Shown piece after piece: positions 1 through 7,749 of a stretch of 64,000 nt of DNA. The notes beneath the pieces were generated by a model. That model searched no databases. It was not told where the DNA came from and saw only the letters and a program-made list of their open reading frames with translations. Made by a program: the position numbers and the translations under genes. Position 1 is the stretch's first letter. Each line of letters begins with the position of its first letter. The stretch comes from a virus: positions 1 through 64,000 of IMG/VR virus record IMGVR_UViG_3300019880_000001; one strand, given 5' to 3'.

Positions 1-264
1 GAGCTTCTCGCGATTCCCGCTGCTCTTTGGGGCCTCTACTACGTGATCGTCTGGCAGCCTCATTCGCACCAGATCGCCCAGAAGCTCACCAGGGCCCAGT
101 ACGAGCACGCCGAGTGGATCGCCCGGTGCCTCGAGTGGACCGAAGAGGGGTGGGACGCCGAAGCCAAGTTCGCCGCCGAGCAGGTCAAGGCTCTCAGGGA
201 AGAGATCAACCGCTACCGACGCATGCTCGAACGACTTCAACGCCCGCGCACCGAGAAAGCCTGA
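1..264 (+). CDS. Partial membrane protein with C-terminal coiled coil
   Basis: The reading frame is open from base 1 to a TGA at 262-264, so the 5' end lies outside the window. The visible 87 residues begin with a hydrophobic stretch (AIPAALWGLYYVIVW), probably a transmembrane helix, followed by a charged helical segment rich in E, K and R (about residues 25-80) that looks like a coiled coil. It sits 5 bases before the sigma-factor start, in the same operon direction. Its function is not recognised. A one-pass membrane anchor with a cytoplasmic coiled coil is a description only. Confidence 0.6.
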   Translation, partial: ELLAIPAALWGLYYVIVWQPHSHQIAQKLTRAQYEHAEWIARCLEWTEEGWDAEAKFAAEQVKALREEINRYRRMLERLQRPRTEKA

Positions 265-269
265 ACCCG

Positions 270-1061
270 ATGCCCTCCCCTCTTCAACGTCGCGGCTCCG
301 TCGGCGAAGATCGTCGCCGGCGCAAGTACCCCGAATACGTTGCTCCGATGCGGATGCCGAGGCCGCCGGCGGCCAACTCGAACAACGGTCCCTACATCAA
401 CCCTCGGGACACGACACCTCTCACGATCGAGGAATCGAAGGAGTACGCCGCGCTCGCAGTAGCGGGCAACGTGTGCGCTCGAGATCGTATGGTTTCCTCG
501 TGCGAAGGGATGCTGATCGTCTGGGCTCGAAAGTACGCGCGTAGGGTACCGCACCTGTTCGACGATCTGCTCTCGGAGTGTCGCCTCGCGGTCGCTCAAT
601 CTGTACCTCTCTACGACTCGACACGCGGCATGAAGTTCTCGTCGTACGCGATGTTCCGTGTGAGGAACATGTGCTTCGAGCTGGTGCGGTCGCAGCGTTG
701 GACGATCAATTTGCCGATCGTCCGAAATACAGAGAAGGCGAAACAGTACGGCGGACGTCTGCGCACGAAATCGACGACCCTCGTCGGTGAAGACGGCGAA
801 GAGTTCGAGATGACGATCCCGTCGTGGGACCCGTCCCCGGACTTTCTTGAGCACGGGCGCTTGCGTGAGGCGTACCGTACGGTGCTCTCCGATCGCGAGA
901 GAGACATCATCGAATCGCGCATGTACCGCGAACAGACGTTCGAGGAGATCGGTGTTCGGTACAATTTGAGCCGAACGAGAATCCAGCAACTTGAAGCGAA
1001 GGCGTTCGAGAAGCTGCGATTGATTCTCGAGAAGAAACCGAGAATCAAGGCACGCCGATGA
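270..1061 (+). CDS. Sigma-70 family RNA polymerase sigma factor
   Basis: This 263-residue protein has the two parts expected of a small sigma factor. A region 2-like segment at about residues 75-150 includes FDDLLSECRLAVAQSVPLYD and KFSSYAMFRVRN, the part that contacts -10 DNA and core RNA polymerase. A region 4 helix-turn-helix lies near the C terminus (SDRERDIIESRMYREQTFEE, then IGVRYNLSRTRIQQLEAKAF). The frame is open further upstream, but ATG 270 is chosen because the upstream part overlaps the previous gene and is compositionally a shadow. The stop overlaps the next start (ATGA). A virus-encoded sigma factor would redirect host polymerase to viral promoters; which genes it reads is unknown. 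Confidence 0.85.
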   Translation: MPSPLQRRGSVGEDRRRRKYPEYVAPMRMPRPPAANSNNGPYINPRDTTPLTIEESKEYAALAVAGNVCARDRMVSSCEGMLIVWARKYARRVPHLFDDLLSECRLAVAQSVPLYDSTRGMKFSSYAMFRVRNMCFELVRSQRWTINLPIVRNTEKAKQYGGRLRTKSTTLVGEDGEEFEMTIPSWDPSPDFLEHGRLREAYRTVLSDRERDIIESRMYREQTFEEIGVRYNLSRTRIQQLEAKAFEKLRLILEKKPRIKARR

Positions 1062-1342
1062 ACGCCGACGTTGTGAAACTGATCAAGCACACGGGGGAGT
1101 GCAAGCATCCAGACGACACCTCGCTCCCTTTCAAGCTCCACCTCGTGATGCGCCCACCGGAGTTCATGATCGTGACCTTCGTCATGCTCTACGGAGGTTC
1201 TGAGGAGGTGGTCGTTCGCGGTCGTACGCTCGAAGCGATCTCCGGGTGGCTGGACAGGTCAGAGCTCAGGACCCACTCGAGACTTTTGAGATACACCATC
1301 ACCGACGGAAACGACGCTGTCGTCGAAGAGAAGAAACGATGA
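1058..1342 (+). CDS. Hypothetical protein, 94 aa
   Basis: The start ATG overlaps the sigma-factor stop (ATGA) and the stop overlaps the next start, so it is translationally coupled on both sides. The 94 residues alternate hydrophobic and charged positions with predicted beta strands (FKLHLVMRPPEFMIVTFVML) and a Lys/Glu tail. No family is recognised. The tight coupling to the sigma factor suggests co-expression but gives no function. Confidence 0.6.
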   Translation: MNADVVKLIKHTGECKHPDDTSLPFKLHLVMRPPEFMIVTFVMLYGGSEEVVVRGRTLEAISGWLDRSELRTHSRLLRYTITDGNDAVVEEKKR

Positions 1343-1566
1343 TCACAGACCCGTGCAACGACCCGATGACCTACGCGCCGGTGCTCCAGCGCATGGTTGA
1401 GATCCTAGGGAGCTCGAACGAGAGAGGAACCACGTTCGGTGCCGCACTGGAGCAGGCGTCGAAAGAGAAGGGTATCCCCGTGCCGAAGCACATGTACGGG
1501 CCCCTGCTCGTGTCGGCGTTCAAGGTGATAGCGACCGGAAAGATCCCCGGCTGCCCTGACGCTTGA
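1339..1566 (+). CDS. Hypothetical protein, 75 aa
   Basis: ATG 1339 overlaps the preceding TGA (ATGA) and is preferred over upstream in-frame starts that fall inside the previous gene. The protein looks helical (VLQRMVEILGSS, then FGAALEQASKEKG). It is the last gene of the first plus-strand block, and a bidirectional hairpin follows. No homologous family is recognised. Confidence 0.55.
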   Translation: MITDPCNDPMTYAPVLQRMVEILGSSNERGTTFGAALEQASKEKGIPVPKHMYGPLLVSAFKVIATGKIPGCPDA

Positions 1567-1619
1567 CGGAGGCTCCGCACCCGAGCTACCAACCCGCCGC
1601 CACTCGTTTCGACGAGACG

Positions 1620-1653
1620 GGGGCACCGCGCCATGTGGGAGGTTCGGTGCCCC
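1620..1653. terminator. Hairpin between convergent genes
   Basis: A perfect 9-bp inverted repeat (GGGGCACCG at 1620-1628, CGGTGCCCC at 1645-1653) with a 16-nt loop lies between the end of the plus gene at 1566 and the end of the minus gene at 1664. Position and stem strength fit a shared terminator. There is no clear T run on either side, so intrinsic termination is uncertain. Confidence 0.45.
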
Positions 1654-1663
1654 TCCCGGTCCT

Positions 1664-2464
1664 CTAGTGCTTGGTGGGTGGGTCTTCGATGAAGACCGAC
1701 ACGCCGATCTTGCCCTCGGCGTGCTTCTCGACGAGAGACACGAACACGCGGCCGTCGGGACCGTACTCCGTGCGTTTGAATCCTGGGACAATCTCAGGCT
1801 CCCTGCCGATCTCGGATGCGATGCCGCGCGCAGATGACAAGATTTTCGGTGGGATCTCTCGAGGGCCCGCCCGGCGATACCCCGGGAGCGTTTTCTTCTC
1901 GTGGTCGGGACGGCCAGCCATCATCTTCAACCACAGGTCTGCGCGCTGCCAGTCGCGGTCTGAGGGCACGCACTTGCCACCGCTCGCGTAGCTCGCGAAC
2001 GTCTTCGCGACGCGATCACGGTTCGCCCGGAAGCCGATGAACACCCCGCACTGCCGTGCCTGCGCCACGACGACGCGGAGGCCGTACTGAGCGCACAGGT
2101 GGATGGGGTCGATGCCGGGGCCCGCCAGGCGCTCCCACACGTCCTGCGGCACGAGCCCGGACACGTGGAGCTGCATGCCGCACCGCGCGAGGCCGTGATC
2201 CTGGGTCCACACCGGGTGCTGCTCGCCAACCTGAATGCGCTTGTCGAGTAGGGTCTCGCTGTACCAGATGATGGCGCCGGCGGCGGCTAGCTCGGTGGAT
2301 GTCCAGCCGGTCCCGTTGGCGTACGGAGTGGCCTCTTCGGCGAGGGCCGTAGCCACCTCCTTGGACCGATCGATGTACTCCTCGCGCGTCTCTCCAGGCG
2401 CATGAGATCCGGGCAACTTGGCCAGCTCGGTGGCGAGCCACGCCGCAACTACTATGGTTTTCAC
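1664..2464 (-). CDS. Putative lysozyme-like / lytic transglycosylase protein
   Basis: The 266-residue protein begins with a short hydrophobic N terminus (MKTIVVAAWLATELAKLPG). It then shows a pattern typical of lysozyme-like domains: AAGAIIWYSETLLDKRI with a Glu that could be catalytic, then DHGLARCGMQLHVSG, and later FASYASGGKCVPSDRDWQRA. Paired cysteines could form disulfides. If correct, it cleaves peptidoglycan glycan strands during entry or lysis. The C-terminal ~90 residues are charged and unassigned. It stands alone on the minus strand, divergent from the next plus gene. The assignment rests on pattern recognition only; a structure prediction around the SETLLD glutamate would decide. 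Confidence 0.45.
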   Translation of the reverse strand: MKTIVVAAWLATELAKLPGSHAPGETREEYIDRSKEVATALAEEATPYANGTGWTSTELAAAGAIIWYSETLLDKRIQVGEQHPVWTQDHGLARCGMQLHVSGLVPQDVWERLAGPGIDPIHLCAQYGLRVVVAQARQCGVFIGFRANRDRVAKTFASYASGGKCVPSDRDWQRADLWLKMMAGRPDHEKKTLPGYRRAGPREIPPKILSSARGIASEIGREPEIVPGFKRTEYGPDGRVFVSLVEKHAEGKIGVSVFIEDPPTKH

Positions 2465-2565
2465 GTGGATCCCCCATCGCGCCCGAAGGCGTGTGTGTTC
2501 GACATGTTGGAACCGTAATCCAGTGGCACGGACCTTGACAACCCCCTTCGTGTTACAGTGACGCG
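2465..2565. promoter_or_regulatory. Divergent intergenic region with TTGACA box
   Basis: This 101-bp gap separates divergent starts at 2464 (minus) and 2566 (plus). It contains a consensus -35 hexamer TTGACA at 2535-2540 facing the plus gene. A -10 hexamer at normal spacing is not evident (TTACAG at 2553-2558 is only 12 nt away). A similar TTGACAAC sequence occurs at 26973, which supports a shared promoter-like element but does not prove it. Confidence 0.35.
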
Positions 2566-2937
2566 GTGGCGACCGATAGGGCGGCGTTAGATGCGGTGTT
2601 GAGACTAGCCGACAAAGCGCTCGGTGAGTTCCAGGCTCTTTTGACGATCTTGGATCGAGCGTCGGTGGTGAAAAAATTACGCGACATCGCCGACGTGTTC
2701 GACAGGCTTCCGATGCTCGAGAACGACGTCACAACGCTACGCAACAGGCTACGGGGGATGATGCAATCGGATCCGGACCGAACGCCGGTGACAGGAATCT
2801 CTACTGAGATGGCGGCGGTGCGCGCGCAGTCTCGTGGACTCACCGCTCCAGGCGGGTTCGTGCCGCCCATTGTACGAGATACCAAGATGACGCCGGCGCC
2901 GACGATCCCGCTACCGGGCAAGAAAGATACTCGTTAG
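2566..2937 (+). CDS. Hypothetical protein, 123 aa, helical N half
   Basis: The start is GTG 2566, directly after a divergent promoter region. The first ~65 residues form amphipathic helices (LLTILDRASVVKKLRDIADV, then LPMLENDVTTLRNRLRGMM), and the C half is Pro/Thr-rich and probably disordered. It is flanked by minus-strand genes on both sides and its TAG overlaps the stop of the convergent gene. No family is recognised. The coiled-coil-like helix suggests an oligomeric or adaptor role, which is inference. Confidence 0.6.
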   Translation: MATDRAALDAVLRLADKALGEFQALLTILDRASVVKKLRDIADVFDRLPMLENDVTTLRNRLRGMMQSDPDRTPVTGISTEMAAVRAQSRGLTAPGGFVPPIVRDTKMTPAPTIPLPGKKDTR

Positions 2938-3617
2938 AGCGCGGGCACAGAGAGCGCGCTTATCGTCTCGAGGAACCGTTGCCCTTCACGAATCACGTGC
3001 TCGGCGAGCACCGGGTGAATGACAGACTTTCCACTCGAGGCCGACACCGGCTGCGTACGGAAGTACGTATCGAGGCGCGTGCCCGCCTTGAGACCGAGGT
3101 TGATGTAGTCCTGCGTGAGCGCGTGACATCCGCCTTTCAGGTTGTAGAACTCACTGACGATCCCTTGGGCATCGGCGACGAGAGCGGTCGCAGATGGATC
3201 GATGAGGTGTGCCGCGAACTCGGCGTGTTCACGCATGAACGTGATGTTCTGACAGTACGTGAGCTCGGTGGGGAGCCCGCCCTCCCAAACACGAGCGACG
3301 AAGTAGATGAGCTCTCGCAGCGTGTGATCGACGAACAACGGGAAGAGCCACCCCATCCACTTGCCGGATTTTTGAAGATCGAGCACCTCTTGTGTGAAGG
3401 AGGCCAGGTTCTTCGTAGGCTCCGAAACGATCGCCTTCGCCGCATCGAGTCCTTGCGATTTCGTGAGCCACGCCCGTGCGTGTTCCCAGTCCTCATGAAG
3501 TGCTGCGGCTTGCGCCTTGTACGGTTCGACCTCTAGCCCGAGGTTCAAGAACAGCGCGTGCTCGGAGAGCTGGCGCGACCAAAAGATGATGTCTCCTAGC
3601 GGGTCCAACGACGGCAT
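2934..3617 (-). CDS. DUF2935-like ferritin-fold protein
   Basis: The 227-residue protein has the hallmark of DUF2935 proteins: near the N terminus FWSRQLSEHALFLNLGLEVE (a W/R-x-x-x-EHA-x-F helix), and a second related helix later (ITFMREHAEFAAHLI). WMGWLFPLFVDHTLRELIYF lies between them. The repeated EHA-F pattern suggests two ferritin-like helical repeats able to bind metal; metal binding has not been shown for this copy. It follows the ParB-like gene on the same strand. DUF2935 is best known from Firmicutes, so its presence in a viral segment is unusual. Family call moderately sure, function unknown. Confidence 0.55.
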   Translation of the reverse strand: MPSLDPLGDIIFWSRQLSEHALFLNLGLEVEPYKAQAAALHEDWEHARAWLTKSQGLDAAKAIVSEPTKNLASFTQEVLDLQKSGKWMGWLFPLFVDHTLRELIYFVARVWEGGLPTELTYCQNITFMREHAEFAAHLIDPSATALVADAQGIVSEFYNLKGGCHALTQDYINLGLKAGTRLDTYFRTQPVSASSGKSVIHPVLAEHVIREGQRFLETISALSVPAL

Positions 3618-3625
3618 GGGGTCTC

Positions 3626-4630
3626 CTATTCACGCCCGACCACAACGATGGCAGGGAACTCTTTCACTTTCAAGTTGTAGAGCGCGACGAAGCGGTGGGC
3701 TCCCTCGATGATGAAAGGGCCCTTCTCGTCGACGCCGATGATCAGCGGGTTGATCTCTTGCGACTCTTCGATCGCCCCCGCGAGTCGCTCACTCCGCGCG
3801 AAGTCGTCCGCAGCGTAGAACACGGATCTCGGGCTGCCGAGGTCAGACATAGGCACGACGCGCACCCCGGGGAGCGTTTCCGACTCGGCCATGTACCCGT
3901 CGATCGAACTGAGATTCGGTACGTGATCTCGAACCGTTAGGCCGCCAACTTCTTTGCCGGCGATCGGGTACCGTGCGCTTGTGTTTTCGATCAGGCCCTC
4001 GAGCGATGGCGCCGACGGCTCTTTCAAAGCCTCCGGATCGTTGAAACGAGGGTCTCGTTTTGCGCACACCGGGCATGTCGCCGGAGCGTCTTCATCGGCT
4101 ACCGCGTACGGGTCGTCGAGTATGTTCTCCGGCTTCACGCGCTCGCAGAGGGGTTTCTCGGTCGTCTGATCGACGGCGTGCGTGAGCGTCGAGCGGATGT
4201 CGTTTTGTTTGTAGGCTGCGCCGGCTACGGCGCGGGTTTTGATGTTGGTGGGATCGGCGTGTCGAGGCGGCAAGTGCGCGAACGCGATTTGACGAAGCGC
4301 AGCGAAGTCGCATGTGCCCGCCTCGTGCAAGAGCTTGCGCATGACGGCCTGGCGCTTCTTGCCGGAGATGACGATGATCTCCTCGCCGGTGTCGCGAAGG
4401 AAGAAGGAGATCGAGTTGCGGCCTACTGCGGCTTCGTCGATGCACGGCGGTATCGTGCGAAGAAACGACGCCCGTTCTGCGAGGAGCGCGTCGGCTATCT
4501 CCTGTCTATGCCGATCGAAGGTGTCTTGGTCGAGAATCTGGGGTTCGCCGCCTCCAGAAGCAATCTGATCGGCACGTAGAAGTAGCGCGTCGGGCACGTC
4601 TCGCTCGCGTTGCGACGACCAAACTGCCAT
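3626..4630 (-). CDS. ParB/Srx-like domain protein with CxxC
   Basis: The 334-residue protein ends in a ParB/sulfiredoxin-like core: EINPLIIGVDEKGPFIIEGA followed by HRFVALYNLKVKEFPAIVVV. The I-x-E-G-x-H-R-x-x-A motif is typical of ParB-like nucleotide-binding folds. A central CPVCAKRD may be half of a zinc site. The N-terminal half is charged and unassigned. Phage proteins with this fold include nucleases, CTPases and enzymes that act on DNA or nucleotides, so a precise activity cannot be given. It is transcribed with the DUF2935-like gene, 8 bp apart. Confidence 0.5.
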   Translation of the reverse strand: MAVWSSQRERDVPDALLLRADQIASGGGEPQILDQDTFDRHRQEIADALLAERASFLRTIPPCIDEAAVGRNSISFFLRDTGEEIIVISGKKRQAVMRKLLHEAGTCDFAALRQIAFAHLPPRHADPTNIKTRAVAGAAYKQNDIRSTLTHAVDQTTEKPLCERVKPENILDDPYAVADEDAPATCPVCAKRDPRFNDPEALKEPSAPSLEGLIENTSARYPIAGKEVGGLTVRDHVPNLSSIDGYMAESETLPGVRVVPMSDLGSPRSVFYAADDFARSERLAGAIEESQEINPLIIGVDEKGPFIIEGAHRFVALYNLKVKEFPAIVVVGRE

Positions 4631-4665
4631 TTTCTGTAGTTCGATCTCGTTCGCGATCGGGTCGG

Positions 4666-5622
4666 TCAGCGCCGTCGCCGCACCGACCTTTTGGCTTTTG
4701 GGGAGCGTGTCTGACGCGCTTCGCGCGCACCGGTCCCGTTACGCGCCGCTGCGACGCGCTCGGCGATCTCTCGGTCTCGAGCGCGTGTGAAATTGCCAGT
4801 CCACGCCGCCCAAGGGCGTCCCTGCGGCTTGAAGATGTCTACTTGCAGCACCGAGTTGCCGGGGTCTCCCGGACGGTGAACGACCCAAGTTTCGGTCGAT
4901 GCCTTCAACGTCTTACTAGGCACGCCAACTCTCAAGCGTCGTGCCTCCAAGCCGTCGTCGATGGTGAGCGTTGTCGGTCCCGAGTCCGGCGTACTACGAC
5001 GCGCTTCGCTCACGCGAGACGAGCGCATCTCCTGTTTGATCTGCAAGAGCTCGTCCGCGAGCCAATCGCGTGAGGCATCGAGCGTTTTCTTGAACCCTTC
5101 GTAGAAAGCGGTAGCGGTCTCGTCGGACCCTTGAACGCCTACGGCCCCGAGCAAGTCATCCATTTCCCGTTTCTCCAAACCTCGCTGTGTGTCCCACAAG
5201 AGTTGCTGGAGCATGTTCTTGGCGATCACGAGCGCGTCGGACTTCGTCTCGAGCGGGAGCATCTCGGAAGGTTTCGCACGGCTCGCTTCGAGCATTTGTT
5301 CTCGAACCCAGTCCATGAAGTAGTCGCCTTGGAGTTGGTCGCTGGCGTACTGCTCACCGGCGGCTTCGGCTCCTTCCGATGCATTCGATTGAGGCGCGAA
5401 AGAAGGAGCCCTCACAACGCCCCGAACTCTCCGCCCTCTACCTGCAACCTTGGTGTTTTGCTTCTTGCGCGTCATCGTGGTCTCCTTCTCGTGTCCTTGA
5501 TACCCATGCGAGTAGGCCGCTCGTCCCTGCTTCTCGGCCTTCCGGCGAGCCCCACGGCCGCAGTAAATCTTCCCGTGGGAACCCCACTGGTAGCAACCGC
5601 GGCCTCTAGAGCGAACGGGCAT
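4666..5622 (-). CDS. Hypothetical basic protein, possible dual start
   Basis: The full frame encodes 318 residues from ATG 5622, 3 nt after the stop of the upstream gene. The first ~45 residues form a compact Cys/Gly/Tyr-rich segment (CYQWGSHGKIYCGRGARRKA, then EKQGRAAYSHGY) that resembles short stand-alone phage peptides. An internal ATG at 5475 has a much better Shine-Dalgarno (AAGGAG 8 nt upstream) and would give a 269-residue protein starting MTRKKQNTKVAGRGR. Both products may be made. The middle is helical and acidic; the C terminus is strongly basic (KAKRSVRRRR) and could bind DNA. No family is recognised. Confidence 0.55.
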   Translation of the reverse strand: MPVRSRGRGCYQWGSHGKIYCGRGARRKAEKQGRAAYSHGYQGHEKETTMTRKKQNTKVAGRGRRVRGVVRAPSFAPQSNASEGAEAAGEQYASDQLQGDYFMDWVREQMLEASRAKPSEMLPLETKSDALVIAKNMLQQLLWDTQRGLEKREMDDLLGAVGVQGSDETATAFYEGFKKTLDASRDWLADELLQIKQEMRSSRVSEARRSTPDSGPTTLTIDDGLEARRLRVGVPSKTLKASTETWVVHRPGDPGNSVLQVDIFKPQGRPWAAWTGNFTRARDREIAERVAAARNGTGAREARQTRSPKAKRSVRRRR

Positions 5623-5625
5623 CGT

Positions 5626-6318
5626 TTACCGTCTTCGAGTCGATCTCCGTTGAACGCCAGGATTGTGAGCGCTGCGAGTCGGGCGCGGCGCCTCATCCAT
5701 GCGGGCTCCTTTGATACGAGAGCCGCGCGGGTACCAACCCGCGTTCTTGCCGCGAGCGAGGTCGGTTTGAGCTCGCTCGATCGTCGGGGCCGTGATGTGC
5801 GAAATCACGCGGCCTTCCGGATTCACGACCTCGAACTCTTGGCCCCCCGCCTCGCGCGCCCCCGGAGGCGCCTGACGGCCGCCAGCGGGCACGAACCGGA
5901 CGACCCCCCTGACGCGCTCGGCCTCGCTCTTCGCGTCACCGTAGCTCTTGAAAGGGCCAGCGATGACGCGGTCGCGATTGTCGACGGCCTCGTAGTCACG
6001 GACGGAATGGCGCCGGGGGGCGCCTCGTCGGGCGTCGGTGTCGCCGGGGAGGTACATGGCGTTCCGGGGAAGCTGGGTGATGATACCGCGCGCACCGGGC
6101 CCCTGCGCGTGCCAGTAGCCCTCCTTGCGCCAGACGGTCGCCTCCTCGTACTTGTACTGCCCGCCGCGTGGAAAGTAGAGCTTCGTCTGTGCGCCGTCTC
6201 CGCTCGCGTGCGTAGCGCCGAGATCGTTCGCCGCGTGGCGGATGAGGTCGTCGAGCGAATTGAAGTCGGCGACGCGGTGACCGGCCGCGCGTGTGCGAAG
6301 GGTGCCTCGTGTTTTCAT
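5626..6318 (-). CDS. Hypothetical protein, 230 aa
   Basis: ATG 6318 overlaps the stop of the upstream gene (ATGA), so the longer upstream extension is rejected. The N-terminal part reads FNSLDDLIRHAANDLGATHA followed by beta-rich sequence; a central segment (FKSYGDAKSEAERVRG) and EFEVVNPEGRVISHITAPTI may be two small alpha/beta units. The C-terminal tail is basic (RSTRRR). It carries the short element RVRGVVRFVP, echoed as RGVVRAP in both flanking genes. Function unknown. Confidence 0.5.
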   Translation of the reverse strand: MKTRGTLRTRAAGHRVADFNSLDDLIRHAANDLGATHASGDGAQTKLYFPRGGQYKYEEATVWRKEGYWHAQGPGARGIITQLPRNAMYLPGDTDARRGAPRRHSVRDYEAVDNRDRVIAGPFKSYGDAKSEAERVRGVVRFVPAGGRQAPPGAREAGGQEFEVVNPEGRVISHITAPTIERAQTDLARGKNAGWYPRGSRIKGARMDEAPRPTRSAHNPGVQRRSTRRR

Positions 6319-6956
6319 CGGCGTTTCCTTGGATGCCCCATGTGCTTCGCGTAGATGGTGTCTGGGGTGACCCCGTTTTTGTTGAAGAGTTCGGCGATTA
6401 GCTGCACCGCTCCGTCTGCCTCTACCGGCCTCGTGTCGGTGCCTTCCTTGTCGAGATGAACGAAGGGGCGACCGTTGAAGACGAGGTACCGACCCGCTTC
6501 GACGGTCCACTGCGCAGATGCTCGCGGCGCTCTGACGACACCACGGCGCCCTTCACCCGCTTTGGGGTCGTCCAACGGTGACCCGTGAATTGAACCGTCG
6601 TCACCTACGTAGAGGTAGAATTCACCGTACCCCTCCGCTGCGGTTTGCAGCTCGTCGAGATCGTCGTCGAAGAATCCCGCCCCGTGCCCGTTTCGACTAA
6701 GCCAAAAGTAGTGGCCGGCTTTCTCGTCGTCGAGTCCGCTAGATTCGAGCAGCCCCGCGAAACGTGTTTGGAAGTCTTTACAGTCAGCGACCATCTTGTC
6801 GCGTGTTTCAGGCGCGAAGTCGTCGATGCTGTAGTTTTTGTCCAGCGGCTCGCCTCCGCTGTCGTCGCTCTCGTCGTTGCTCGACCAAAGCGCTGTCTCG
6901 AAATACGAGCGAGTGAACGTACCTATTCGCGCGATCCAAGGACGCGGCGTGGGCAT
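6315..6956 (-). CDS. Conserved phage hypothetical (NYSIDDFAPET family)
   Basis: The N-terminal ~120 residues carry a pattern I recognise from many phage hypothetical proteins: a short aromatic start, GEPLDKNYSIDDFAPET, then MVADCKDFQTRF, then AGHYFWLSRNGHGAGFFDDD and GEFYLYVGDDGSIHGSP. After this a second segment (ASAQWTVEAGRYLVFNGRPF) and a basic end form a C-terminal extension. ATG 6956 overlaps the stop of the upstream gene by one base. The family is widespread but has no known function. It belongs to a coupled minus-strand run of phage hypotheticals between 4.7 and 8.9 kb. Confidence 0.65.
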   Translation of the reverse strand: MPTPRPWIARIGTFTRSYFETALWSSNDESDDSGGEPLDKNYSIDDFAPETRDKMVADCKDFQTRFAGLLESSGLDDEKAGHYFWLSRNGHGAGFFDDDLDELQTAAEGYGEFYLYVGDDGSIHGSPLDDPKAGEGRRGVVRAPRASAQWTVEAGRYLVFNGRPFVHLDKEGTDTRPVEADGAVQLIAELFNKNGVTPDTIYAKHMGHPRKRR

Positions 6957-7477
6957 TATCGTCTCCGTTGGGGGCGAGGCCCACTGCGCAACCCGCGTGT
7001 GGGCGAATGAGGCCCCCGTCGAGGAGCCTCGTCTAGGTCTCCGCTCTCGGCACCGACCTGATCGCTGACGTCGCGCGCCATCGTGGCGTACGCGAGGGCG
7101 GCCCAGTTGATCGAATCTCCGGAGACGGCCGGCTCTCCGAACTCTTCGCTGTAGGCGTCGTGGTGGTCCGAGCACATGAGAACCTGAAAGTTCGCATGCG
7201 TGTAGATGACCCAGTACGAGCCGTCGACCACCTCGTGGATCACGTCGTTCTGGTCTTCGCCGTCGTCCTTGACGCGCTTGGCGACTTCTTGCGCCAGGCT
7301 ACGAACGCCCTGGTAGTACTCCGCTCGAAGCACGCGCATCGCGTCGTCGTGTTGCGCTTCGGTGATCCGGCCGTCGTTGCGAGGGTTGGCTCCCCCCGAG
7401 CTCCCGCCGCGTCCCTTGGCGGGAGCACTGCGCTTCTTGGGGGCCATCATGGTCTTGCTCTGAAAATGCCGGTTCAT
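6956..7477 (-). CDS. Conserved phage hypothetical (VIYTHANFQVL type)
   Basis: The 173-residue protein has a basic, low-complexity N terminus (APKKRSAPAKGRGGSS) and a core with DDGEDQNDVIHEVVDGSYWV, then IYTHANFQVLMCSDHHDAYS, then NWAALAYATMARDVSDQV. Related sequences occur in phages and mobile elements without assigned function. ATG 7477 is chosen because it overlaps the upstream stop (ATGA). The C-terminal tail is basic. Nothing catalytic is evident. Confidence 0.55.
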   Translation of the reverse strand: MNRHFQSKTMMAPKKRSAPAKGRGGSSGGANPRNDGRITEAQHDDAMRVLRAEYYQGVRSLAQEVAKRVKDDGEDQNDVIHEVVDGSYWVIYTHANFQVLMCSDHHDAYSEEFGEPAVSGDSINWAALAYATMARDVSDQVGAESGDLDEAPRRGPHSPTRGLRSGPRPQRRR

Positions 7478-7749
7478 GGAACTCTCCCTACTGCGTTGAC
7501 TCTGATCTCGAAGCGTTCGAAGACGCTCGCCTCGGGATCTTCTTTGTACTGAGCGACGGCGTCGCTGCCGCCGTAGAACTTCGCGCCGAACGTGCTGTAG
7601 ATGAGCACGTCGAGGTTGGCCTCGCCGCGTGAGGCGGCCATGCCGAGCGCGAACTCGGCGGCCTCGCCCCAGGTCTTGAAGGTGCGTTCCTTGCCGCTAC
7701 CGTCTTCAACCGCGTATTCAACGTCCTTGTGCTTTTTGCCGGCCATCAC
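7474..7749 (-). CDS. Hypothetical protein, 91 aa
   Basis: ATG 7749 overlaps the upstream stop; a second ATG at 7746 would be equally possible. The protein reads as a small alpha/beta domain (YAVEDGSGKERTFKTWGEAA, then EFALGMAASRGEANLDVLIY). It is coupled on both sides within the minus-strand operon. No function is recognised. Confidence 0.55.
   Translation of the reverse strand: MMAGKKHKDVEYAVEDGSGKERTFKTWGEAAEFALGMAASRGEANLDVLIYSTFGAKFYGGSDAVAQYKEDPEASVFERFEIRVNAVGRVP

Noticed and set aside
27-269. N-terminal extension of the sigma factor frame
   Set aside because: It lies over the partial membrane-protein gene in another frame, is Arg/Pro-rich shadow sequence, and ATG 270 is a proper start.
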